Assembly: GCF_000960475.2 (NCBI RefSeq)
Contig: NZ_JZDQ02000041.1
Location: 1-50,305 of the forward strand
DNA length: 50,305 nucleotides
Direction: 5' to 3'
Origin: Nocardioides luteus
Lineage (GTDB): Bacteria; Actinomycetota; Actinomycetes; Propionibacteriales; Nocardioidaceae
The position numbers and the translations under genes are program-made. Within the stretch, counting starts at the first letter, position 1. Every line of letters begins with the position of its first letter. The notes under the pieces are model-generated. The model was given only the letters and a program-made list of their open reading frames with translations, was not told the DNA's origin and did no database searches. Positions 24,611 through 33,336 of this stretch are shown in pieces.

Positions 24611-27600
24611 GCCTGACTCTCGGGAACGGGCCGTCGGCGCCGGTCAACGCGCGGCCGGGCGTGGGGTACTCCTCGCCGCGGGCGTGGTGCTTCGAGATCG
24701 CGCCGGGGCTCGGCGATGTCGAGGAGGAGCTGCCGCTGGAGGCGCCGATCGAGGTGGCCGGCGGGGACGAGCTGAGGTTCGTCGTGTTCCCCGAGTCGGC
24801 CTCGAGCGACGAGCGGCGGTGGGACTCGACGTACGTCTGTGTCGACGGGCTGCTCGACGACGGGCGGCGGCTCAGCGAGGTCGGGCTCGTCGACCAGTAC
24901 GGGCAGGCGCTGAGCCCCGTCGGGCAGGGCGAGGGGAAGCGGGCGTGGGTCGACCAGTGGAACCTGCGCCGGGTGGCGCTGACCGGGCTGGCCGGGCGCC
25001 GGATCGAGCGGCTCCTCGTCGTGGCCCGGGCCGCCGCGGTGCCGCTGCGGGTGTGGGTCGACGACATCGGGGTCCGCGCTGCCCGTGCGTTCCCGGCGGA
25101 GCCGGTCGACCAGGTCGACACTCGCCGCGGGACGCACTCCAGCGACCGGTTCTCTCGGGGCAACAACGCTCCGCTGGTCGGGCTGCCGCACGGCGGCGTC
25201 TTCGGGCTGCCGATGACCGATGCCGCCGGGGCAGCTGGCCCTATGCGTGGCATGCGCACCACCGCGACACCGCCGGTGGGCCCAACCGGCCGGCGATCGA
25301 GGCGTTCGCGACCTCGCACCTCCCGAGCCCGTGGATGGGCGACCACGGGGTCTTCCAGGTGATGCCCAGCCCGCTCCTCGAGCCCGACGACGACCGGCGC
25401 GCGCGTGCGCTGGGCTTCGACCATGACGACGAGGAGGCCGGCCCGCACCGCTATGCGGTCACCCTCGACGGCGGCGTCACCGCCGAGCTCGTCCCCGGAG
25501 ACTTCGCGCTCGGGATGCGGTTCACCGGGGCGCGCTCGCTGGTGCTCGACCATCACGGCACGATCCGGTCGCTGACCTGCGAGAACGGCAGCGAGGGCCT
25601 GATCGTCCGTGCTCTCCTCGACGACCGCGAGGGCAAGCCGCCGCAGTACATCCACCTCCGGGTCGGAGGCACCTCCCAGCTGCGCCTGGGCGGGGGCCGG
25701 CTCCGTGGCCATATCGCGCTCAGCGGGGCGGGGGCCGTCGACGTACGGCTGGGGATCTCGACCGTCAGCGACGAGCAGGCGGCGGCCAACCTCGCGGCCG
25801 CGGGGTCGTTCGACGAGATGGCTGCGCGGGCCCGCGCAGCCTGGGAGCGGGTGCTGGCGACGGTCGAGGTCGAGGGGGCGAGCGAGGACCAGCTGGTCTC
25901 GATCCGATCCGGCGTCTACCGGCTCTTCCTCTACCCGAACCGCTACGGCGAGGGGCCGACGCACGCGCACACCTCGCCCTACGACCTGACCACCGTCCGG
26001 CACGCGCCGATGACGGTCACCCATGGCTTCTGGGACACCTACCGCACCGCCTGGCCGCTGCTCGCGCTGCTCGACCCGGCCGGTGCCGGTTCGCTCGCCG
26101 AAGGTTTCGTCGAGCACTTCCGCGACCGTGGCTGGACGCCGCGCTGGAGCGCTCCGGCGGCCGAGGACTGCATGACCGGCACCACCTTCGACACGGTCCT
26201 GGCCGATCTGGCCCTGCGCGAGGTGCCCGGGATCGATCTTGCGACCGCCTACGCCTCCGCGCTGAAGAACGCCACCGTGCCGCCCGATGACGTACGCGTG
26301 GGCCGCAAGGGGCTGCGTCGTGGGATCTTCCGGGGCTATATCGACACCGACACTCACGAGGGAATGTCCTGGACCCTGGACAACGCGATCAACGACTGGG
26401 GGATCGCTCGGTTGGCCGGGACGTTGCGCGAGGGCGGGGTAGTCCAGGGAGTTTCCGTCGGTCTACCCGCCAGTAATGGTCGGGAACTCCCTGGACTACC
26501 CCGCACTCCCGAGGACCTCGCGGCCGAGGAGAAGTATTTCGCGCGGCGGGCGCTCGGATATCGCAGCGTGTTCGACCGCGAGCGGGGGTTCTTCATCGGT
26601 CGCGACCCCGCGGGGGAGTGGCGTGACGGGTTCGAGGCGGATGTCTGGGGCCACGACTACACCGAGACCAACGCCTGGGGCACCGCGTTCACCGCACCCC
26701 ACGACGGGGCCGGGTTGGCCGAGCTGCACGGCGGTGAGACAGGCCTCGGCGCGAAGCTGGACGAGTTCTTCGCCCGTCCCGAGACCGGCGCGGCCGCGCT
26801 GAGCGGTCACTACGGGTTCGCGATCCACGAGATGACCGAGGCCCGGGACGTACGCCTGGGGATGCTCGGCCTCTCCAACCAGCCGGCCCACCACATCCCG
26901 TTCATGTACATGTTCGCCGGGCGGCACGACGACGCCCACCGGATCGTCCGCGAGTGCCTCTCCCGGCTCTTCGTCGGCTCCGACCTCGGCCAGGGCTACC
27001 CCGGTGACGAGGACAACGGCGAGATGTCGGCGTGGTACGTCTTCGCCACGATCGGGCTCTACCCGCTGGTGCCGGGGTCGGCCTCGTACGTCATCGTTCC
27101 TCCCTCGGTCGAGCGCACGGTGCTGCGTCCGACCGATGGCGAGGAGATCGTGATCGAGGCGGTCGGGACCGGCGCCTACGTCCGCGCGGTGACGCTCGAT
27201 GGCACTCCCTGGGACGAGATCTCGATCCCGCACGCGCGCCTGGCCGGCGGGGCGCATCTGGTCATCGAGCTCGCGCCGGAGCCGAGTGGCTGGGCGAAGG
27301 ACTCCCGGCCACCGTCGGCCTCGCTGATCGCGCCCGGGCTCCCGGTGACCGACACGACCGTGGTGGTCCCGGACTCGCTGACCGACGACACCGGCGAGAC
27401 CGCGATCACGCTGAGGACGGGGGAGCGGGTCGAGGTCCCGCTCGTCGGCGAGCGCCGGCTCTCCCTCTACACCGTGACCTCCGCCGAGCCGGGCGACCTG
27501 GCCTGGGAGCTGGACTACCTCGACGGCGCCGGCGCGACGTCGGGCCGCGAGGAGCGGGCTGGGGAGGCGTACATCTGGGCTGGTCAGACCCGGGTTTTCC

Positions 27601-27731
27601 GGGTCCGGCGCGGGGATCCGGTCAGGGCGAGCGCCGTACGGTTCACCGCATCGACCGACTGCGTGCTCACGCAGCTGGAGTTCATCGAAGACGACCTCGA
27701 CAACAGAGACGACAGACAGGACGAGCACTGA
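24607..27731 (+). pseudogene. GH92 alpha-mannosidase, frameshifted
   Basis: GH92 enzymes are calcium-dependent exo-alpha-mannosidases, often alpha-1,2-specific, that trim high-mannose glycans. The N-terminal part (from GTG 24607 to LPMTDAAG) and the rest (from SWPYAWHAHH) are in different frames; the break is at the GGGG run 25228-25231, where one extra G restores a ~1041-aa protein. The conserved core includes HEPSPWMGD-like SHLPSPWMGDHGVF, GTTFDTVLADLA, YIDTDTHEGMSWTLDNA and GYPGDEDNGEMSAWY with the catalytic acid region. As given, translation stops at 25362. No signal peptide, so cytoplasmic. A palindromic insert lies at 26434-26504. Its stop overlaps the GH38 start. Sequencing error is possible. 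Confidence 0.88.
26434..26504. repeat. Palindromic element within the GH92 gene
   Basis: Two perfect 20-bp arms (26434-26453 and 26485-26504, core GGGGTAGTCCAGGGAGTT) flank a 31-base loop; with one G-T pair the stem extends by four more base pairs. The element keeps the reading frame and adds about 25 residues (EGGVVQGVSVGLPASNGREL...) at a point where I expect GH92 proteins to have a short helix-helix link. Confidence 0.7.
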
Positions 27732-30691
27732 TGCACGACGACGTACACCTCACCGAAGGCCGCGTGAGCCGGGTCCTCAAGGAGCGGCTGTGGCCGGCCG
27801 TGCACACCACCTCGGCGCCCGTGAGCGTCGCGTGGCACGAGCTGCCCGGGGAGCCGATCGCTCCCGCGGAGGGGTTGGGCCTGACGTACGAGCCCTTCGA
27901 GGTCGGCAGCGACTGGGGCCCCGCCTGGGGGACCGCCTGGTTCCGGATCACCGGGTCGGTGCCCGCCGAGTGGGCCGGGAAGCGGGTGGAGCTGGTCTGC
28001 GACCTCGGCTTCGACGTGAACATGCCAGGCTTCCAGTGCGAGGGGCTGGTCTACACGCCCGACGGCGAGCCCATCAAGAGCCTCAACCCGCGCAACCAGT
28101 GGGTGCTGGTCGCTGACGAGGCCAAGGGCGGCGAGGAGATCGAGCTCTTCCTGGAGGCCGCGGCCAACCCGGTCCTGCTCGACTACCACCCCTTCCTGCC
28201 GACGCAGGAGGGCGACATCGAGACCTCGTCGAAGAAGAAGCTCTACACGACGCGCCGGATCGAGCTCGCCGTCTTCGAGCAGGACGTCTTCGAGCTCTGC
28301 CTCGACCTGGAGACGCTCCACGAGCTGCAGGTCGAGCTGCCCGAGGGGCCGCGGAAGTCGCGGATCCTGCAGGCCATCGACGACGCGCTCGACCTGGTCG
28401 ACCTGCAGCGGATCCGGGAGACGGCGGCTTCGGCGCGCGAGGCGCTCACCGGGGTTCTCGAGGCGACCGCGCACGACTCCGCCCACCAGATCGCCGCGAT
28501 CGGCCACGCCCACATCGACTCCGCCTGGCTGTGGCCGGTGCGCGAGACGATCCGCAAGGTCGCCCGCACCACCTCCTCGATGACCGAGCTGCTCGGCGAG
28601 GACCCCGACTTCCGCTACGGGATGTCCTCGGCGCAGCAGTACGCCTGGCTCAAGGAGCACCGTCCCGAGGTCTACGCCAAGGTGAAGGCCGCGGTGGCCG
28701 AGGGCCGCTTCATCCCGCTCGGCGGCATGTGGGTCGAGTCCGACACCACGATGCCGTCGGGGGAGTCGCTCGTGCGGCAGTTCCTCTACGGCCAGCGGTT
28801 CTTCGAGCAGGAGTTCGGGATCCGTTGTCGCGGCGTGTGGCTGCCCGACTCGTTCGGCTATTCGCCCGCCCTGCCGCAGCTGATGAAGCGGGCCGGGTTC
28901 GAGTGGTTCTTCACCCAGAAGATCTCCTGGAACCAGGTCAACAGGTTCCCCCACCACACCTTCGAGTGGGAGGGCATCGACGGCTCCCGCATCCTGAGCC
29001 ACTTCCCGCCGATGGACACCTACAACTCCCGGCTCTCCGGCGCGGAGGTCGCCAAGGCGTCGCGGCAGTTCCGCGAGAACCGGGTCGCCACCGGGTCGAT
29101 CGCGCCGGTCGGCTGGGGCGACGGCGGTGGCGGCACCACCCGCGAGATGGCCGGCAAGGCCCGTCGTCTCCGCGACCTCGAAGGCTCCGCCCAGGTGTCC
29201 TGGCGCCACCCCGACGACTTCTTCGCGCAGGCTCGTGAGGAGCTGCCCGAGCCGCCGGTGTGGGTCGGTGAGCTCTACCTCGAGCTCCACCGCGCCACCC
29301 TCACCTCCCAGCACCTCACCAAGCAGGGCAACCGGCGCTGCGAGCACCTGCTCGTCGAGGCCGAGCTGTGGTCGGCGACGGCCGCGCTGCGTGGGCTCGT
29401 CGACTACCCCTACGACGAGCTGGACGCGCTGTGGCAGCAGATCCTGCTGCAGCAGTTCCACGACATCCTGCCGGGGACCTCGATCGCCTGGGTGCATCGG
29501 GAGGCTGCCGCGCAGTATGCCCGGGTCGCCGAGGCGGCCGAGGCTCTCATCGAGCGGGCGCTCGGCGCCCTCGCCGGCGAGGGAACCGTCGCGCTGCATG
29601 CCGACGGGCGCTCCGGCGCGGTCCTGGCGGCCGAGCCCGTGGCGGCCGTCTCCGTGGTCGAGCGGGACGGGACGTACGTCTTGGGGAACGGGGTCGTCGA
29701 GGTCACCGTCTCCGCCGACGGTCTGATCACCTCGGCCGTCGACCTGGTGACCGGGCGCGACGCGATCCCGGCCGGGGCCGAGGCCAACCTGCTCCAGCTC
29801 CACCAGGACTTCCCGAACATGTGGGACGCCTGGGACGTGGACCGGTTCTACCGCAACCGGGTCACCGACCTGCGCGAGGTCACCTCGATCAAGATCACCG
29901 AGGACGGGCTGGTCATCGAGCGGCCGATCTCGCCGTCATCGTCGACCACGCAGACCCTTTCGCTCGCGCCCGGGTCGCGCGTGCTCGACATCGCGCAGAG
30001 CACCGAGTGGCACGAGACCGAGAAGTTCCTCAAGGTCGCCTTCCCGCTCGACGTCAGGGCCGAGCAGACGCTCGCCGAGACCCAGTTCGGCTACCACCGC
30101 CGCCCGACCCACACCAACACCTCCTGGGAGGCGGCGAAGTTCGAGACCTCGATGCACCGCTGGGTGCTGGCCTCCGAGCCGGGGTTCGGGGTGGCGCTGA
30201 TCAACGACTCGACGTACGGCTTCGACGTCACCCGGCCGACCGCGCTCACCACCGAGGTCCGGCTCTCGCTGCTCCGCGCACCGCGGTTCCCCGACCCGGA
30301 GACGGATCAGGGCATGCAGACGCATCGCTACGGGCTGGTCATCGGCGCCTCGGTCGAGGCTGCCACCGAGGCGGGGGCTGCGCTCAACACGCCCGTGCGT
30401 CAGATCACGGGGGCGGGGGCCGTCGAGCCGCTGGTGACCGTCTCCGGCGAGGGCCTGGTGGTCTCGAGCGTGAAGCTCGCCGCCGACCGCTCCGGCGACC
30501 TGGTCGTGCGTGTCTACGAGTCCACCGGCGCGCGTACGCAGGGGGAGCTGCGCGTCGCCGAGAGCTTCGAGCGGGTCGAGGAGATCTCGCTCGTCGAGGA
30601 CCCGATCGCCGAGGTGAGCGCCGACGGCGGTGTCGTCGCGCTCAGTCTCGGGGCCTTCGAGGTCCGCACCCTGAGGTTCCACCGCAACTAA
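27731..30691 (+). CDS. GH38 alpha-mannosidase
   Basis: A 986-aa zinc-dependent retaining alpha-mannosidase. Zinc ligands lie in GHAHIDSAWLWP (His259, Asp263) and the nucleophile is Asp373 in VWLPDSFGYSPALPQ; QQFHDILPGTS supplies a further ligand His. An N-terminal beta-rich domain (1-250) precedes the catalytic domain and a beta-sandwich C-terminal part follows, as in bacterial alpha-mannosidases of YbgG/MngB-like type. There is no signal peptide, so imported manno-oligosaccharides are its substrate. The ATG overlaps the GH92 stop (TGATG). It should remove alpha-1,3 and alpha-1,6 mannoses from imported N-glycans. Confidence 0.95.
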   Translation: MHDDVHLTEGRVSRVLKERLWPAVHTTSAPVSVAWHELPGEPIAPAEGLGLTYEPFEVGSDWGPAWGTAWFRITGSVPAEWAGKRVELVCDLGFDVNMPGFQCEGLVYTPDGEPIKSLNPRNQWVLVADEAKGGEEIELFLEAAANPVLLDYHPFLPTQEGDIETSSKKKLYTTRRIELAVFEQDVFELCLDLETLHELQVELPEGPRKSRILQAIDDALDLVDLQRIRETAASAREALTGVLEATAHDSAHQIAAIGHAHIDSAWLWPVRETIRKVARTTSSMTELLGEDPDFRYGMSSAQQYAWLKEHRPEVYAKVKAAVAEGRFIPLGGMWVESDTTMPSGESLVRQFLYGQRFFEQEFGIRCRGVWLPDSFGYSPALPQLMKRAGFEWFFTQKISWNQVNRFPHHTFEWEGIDGSRILSHFPPMDTYNSRLSGAEVAKASRQFRENRVATGSIAPVGWGDGGGGTTREMAGKARRLRDLEGSAQVSWRHPDDFFAQAREELPEPPVWVGELYLELHRATLTSQHLTKQGNRRCEHLLVEAELWSATAALRGLVDYPYDELDALWQQILLQQFHDILPGTSIAWVHREAAAQYARVAEAAEALIERALGALAGEGTVALHADGRSGAVLAAEPVAAVSVVERDGTYVLGNGVVEVTVSADGLITSAVDLVTGRDAIPAGAEANLLQLHQDFPNMWDAWDVDRFYRNRVTDLREVTSIKITEDGLVIERPISPSSSTTQTLSLAPGSRVLDIAQSTEWHETEKFLKVAFPLDVRAEQTLAETQFGYHRRPTHTNTSWEAAKFETSMHRWVLASEPGFGVALINDSTYGFDVTRPTALTTEVRLSLLRAPRFPDPETDQGMQTHRYGLVIGASVEAATEAGAALNTPVRQITGAGAVEPLVTVSGEGLVVSSVKLAADRSGDLVVRVYESTGARTQGELRVAESFERVEEISLVEDPIAEVSADGGVVALSLGAFEVRTLRFHRN

Positions 30692-30705
30692 AGGAGAGAT
30701 CGACC

Positions 30706-31620
30706 ATGTCAGTTCCCCACATCTCACGCAGACGCATGCTCCTCGGCGCGGGCGCCGCGGCCCTCGGCGCCACGGCGGCCACCGGCCTCGGCCCGGCCTC
30801 CTCGGCCGGCGCGGCCCGCAAGCTCGCGTCGCCGGTGCTGATGACCGGCTACGTCGAGGTCAACAACTACAGCATCGGCAACGTGGCCAAGTACGAGCTC
30901 GCCGGTGGCGGCAACGTCTTCGACATCGGCCTGATCTTCGCCGCCAACATCAACTACGACGGCCAGCGGGCCTACCTCTACAACAATCCGCAGGTGCAGG
31001 CGCAGCTCGACGCCGCCGACGTACACATCCGACCGGCGCAGGCCAAGGGCATCAAGATCCTGCTCTCCGTCCTCGGCAACCACCAGGGTGCCGGCTTCGC
31101 CAACTTCCCCGACCGGGCCGCGGCCGAGGCCTTCGCCGACCAGCTCGCCTCGGCGGTGACCCGGTACGGGCTCGACGGGATCGACTTCGACGACGAGTGG
31201 GCCGAGTACGGCGCCAACGGCACCGGCCAGCCCAACGACTTCTCCTTCGTCTACCTGCTCCAGGCGCTGCGCTCGCGACTGCCCGACAAGCTCATCACCT
31301 TCTACTACATCGGGCCGTCCGCCTCGCGGCTCTCCTACGGCGGGGTCAACGCCGGCGATCTCCTCGACTACGCCTGGAACCCCTACTACGGCACCTGGGG
31401 TGTGCCTGATGTGCCTGGGCTCGGGAAGTCTTCGCTGGCGCCCGCGGCGATCAACATCCAGGGCACCTCCTCCTCGACTGCTGCCAGCCTTGCCTCTCGC
31501 ACCGTTTCTCAGGGGTACGGGGTGTTCAACACGTACAACCTTGGGTCTGCTGACGCCAGTGGGTATCTCTCGTCCGTCACCCGCAACCTGTACGGCAAGG
31601 AGACCGTCTACACGGGCTGA
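30706..31620 (+). CDS. Endo-beta-N-acetylglucosaminidase, Endo H-like GH18
   Basis: A 304-aa secreted enzyme that cuts between the two core GlcNAc residues of high-mannose N-glycans. It follows Streptomyces Endo H closely: the catalytic motif DGIDFDDE (Asp157, Asp160, Asp162, Glu164 as acid) continues into AEYGANGTGQPND, and LSYGGVNAGDLLDYAWNPYYGTW is also shared. The N-terminus SRRRMLLGAGAAALGATAATG is a twin-arginine signal, so it is exported folded. AAGGAGA lies 8 bases before the ATG, 14 bases after the GH38 stop. It is the only exported hydrolase of the locus and so supplies the importer. Confidence 0.94.
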   Translation: MSVPHISRRRMLLGAGAAALGATAATGLGPASSAGAARKLASPVLMTGYVEVNNYSIGNVAKYELAGGGNVFDIGLIFAANINYDGQRAYLYNNPQVQAQLDAADVHIRPAQAKGIKILLSVLGNHQGAGFANFPDRAAAEAFADQLASAVTRYGLDGIDFDDEWAEYGANGTGQPNDFSFVYLLQALRSRLPDKLITFYYIGPSASRLSYGGVNAGDLLDYAWNPYYGTWGVPDVPGLGKSSLAPAAINIQGTSSSTAASLASRTVSQGYGVFNTYNLGSADASGYLSSVTRNLYGKETVYTG

Positions 31621-31699
31621 GTCTGGGTTGGGCCTTCTCGAAGGGTTGGTGTTTCGTCGCTGCCGCATTCTTGGCCGCCGACCCTTTCGGGAGGGTCCT

Positions 31700-31785
31700 C
31701 TCGATCGTCCCCGGAGTAAAGGACGGCCTTCGGCCGCCGGCTTCGCCGGCCACTTGCGCGGTCCTTGACGCCGGGGACGATCGAG
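31700..31785. repeat. Cloverleaf-like palindromic element
   Basis: Outer arms CTCGATCGTCCCCGG (31700-31714) and its exact complement (31771-31785) enclose a second imperfect stem (31715-31724 with 31761-31770). At the apex sit two small hairpins side by side: GGCC-TTC-GGCC (31725-31735) and GCCGGC-TTC-GCCGGC (31736-31750). AAAAA follows. It may act as the terminator of the mannosidase operon or be a REP-like mobile palindrome. Confidence 0.65.
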
Positions 31786-31978
31786 AAAAACTTGGCTGGC
31801 TATCGGGTCGGCGGCCAGCCCTGTCGGGCTTTGGTTTGGGTTGGGCGCCGGCATTCGTCGATGCGGGCCAGTGGTGCTGGGTCGGCTGGCGTATCGGCGC
31901 CAGCTCACGCCCTTGAAGGTGACGCAAATACGCCGTCTGACCAGGGGAAATGCACCTGCTCTTGTCGGTGGAGAATGG

Positions 31979-31984
31979 TAAAAT
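31979..31984 (+). promoter_or_regulatory. -10 element of the HNH gene
   Basis: TAAAAT lies 7 bases before ATG 31992 with no ribosome binding site, consistent with a leaderless transcript. Confidence 0.45.
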
Positions 31985-31991
31985 ATCGGGC

Positions 31992-33243
31992 ATGGAAGCG
32001 CTCCTCGACCCCGACGACACCACCAGCGGCCTGCTGGCTTCGGTGCGTACGTCTCGGGCGGTCGCGGAGCAGGCTGACCGGGATGTGTTGATCGCTGCTG
32101 CTCGGTTCGCGGCGTTGCATTCGGTTGACTCCTCGGCCGAGGCCGCCCGGCTGGATGGCGACACGTCCGGCGACCGGATGCTGCCCCTGGCCGGACCTGG
32201 GGCGCCGCTGGTGTCGGAGGCAGCGGCGGTGGAGTTCGCGGCTGCCTGGGGCCGGTCGACCCAGGCGGGGAAGAGGTTCCTCGGGGACGCGGTCGAGCTG
32301 CGCTACCGGCTCAAGCACATCTGGGCGCGGATCCTGGACGGGTCCCTGTTGGCGTGGCGGGCCCGCCGGATCGCGGACCTGACCCGCAACCTCGATGCCG
32401 AGGTCGCGGCCTGGGTGGACAAACAGTTCGGGCCGTACGCACATCAGATGGGCCCGGTCCAGCTGGAGTGTGCGATCACCCAGGCAGCCGCACTGTTCGA
32501 ACCCGACGTCGCCTCCGCGATCGCCGAATCAGACGCGGTCGAGCATCGCTCGGTCACGATCAGCACCAACGAGACCCCTTTCGTCGGCGCAGGCACCGAG
32601 CAGGGGCAGGCGGTCCTGGCGCTCGGCTACCTCGACGGGGTCCTCGATGCCGCGGACGCTCTGGATCTGGAGCAGGCTGTCGCCGCGATCGCGCACGGGC
32701 TCCTCGAGGAGGACGGCTATGCCGAGGCGAGCCTGGACGTGCGGCGGGCTGGTCATCCACACCGACACGCGTGAACTGGCCGGAACCGGACTGGTGCGCC
32801 TCGCAAACACACGCGGCCTGGCCAGCATCGAACGCCTCGAGCAGTGGGCCACGACCCCCGGCACCGTCGTCAAGCCGATCATCGTGGTCGACCTTGCCGA
32901 GGAGATCGAGACCGCCGGCTACGTCCCGACAGCCCGTCAGCGCCGCCAGGCCGCGCTCATCCACCAGAAGTGCTCCTTCCCCTACTGCCAGGCCCGCGCC
33001 GAGCGCTGCGACCTCGACCACCGCCACCCCCACGCCGACGGCGGCAAGACCAGCAGCCACAACCTCACCCCGCTGTGCCGGCAACACCATCGGATGAAGA
33101 CCCACCACGGCTGGCGCTACCACCGGCTCCGCGCAGGCATCTACCGATGGCGTAGCCCCCACGGTTACGAATACCTCGTCAGCCCGATCGGGACCATCGA
33201 CATCAGCGGCGATCTCGACCCGCCCCTCACCCTCGCTGCCTGA
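31992..33243 (+). pseudogene. DUF222/13E12-type HNH endonuclease, frame broken
   Basis: The N-terminal part (31992-32774) is a DUF222 domain (SGLLASVRTSRAVAEQADRDVL ... AEASLDVRRA). The C-terminal part, in another frame from about 32750 to 33243, carries the HNH nuclease: CSFPYC, DLDHRHPHADGG, N and LCRQHHRMKTHHGW. The join at 32741-32755 goes straight from DVRRA to LVIHTD; in this family I expect about 30-40 residues between these blocks, so a small deletion may have removed them and shifted the frame. These genes are multicopy and vary in number in Actinobacteria. The function of the family is not established. Both halves look little decayed, so the lesion is recent or an assembly fault. 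Confidence 0.82.
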
Positions 33244-33336
33244 TCTGATCGCCACCAGAGCCACTGTGACGTGGGTCCGGGGAGTATCGTTCGCGCACGG
33301 ACCGCGGCGGCCGGTGCTGAGGGAGAAGAGGCGTAG

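Larger units (their letters stand above)
31621..31991. other. 371-base intergenic region rich in palindromes
   Basis: No gene is visible. It contains small hairpins after the Endo H gene (CCTTC-TC-GAAGG at 31633-31644; GACCCT/AGGGTC at 31680-31697), a large cloverleaf-like palindrome (31700-31785) and the promoter of the broken HNH gene. The sequence around 31790-31920 shows nothing I recognise. Confidence 0.6.

Noticed and set aside
24105..26357. 750-codon minus-strand ORF opposite the AGE and GH92 genes
   Set aside because: Shadow frame without recognisable domains; the plus strand carries family motifs on both sides of the frameshift.
27584..29803. 739-codon minus-strand ORF opposite GH38
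   Set aside because: Composition is typical of an antisense frame in high-GC genes (Gly, Asp, Val, Leu, Arg rich, no domain), while the plus strand encodes an unmistakable GH38.
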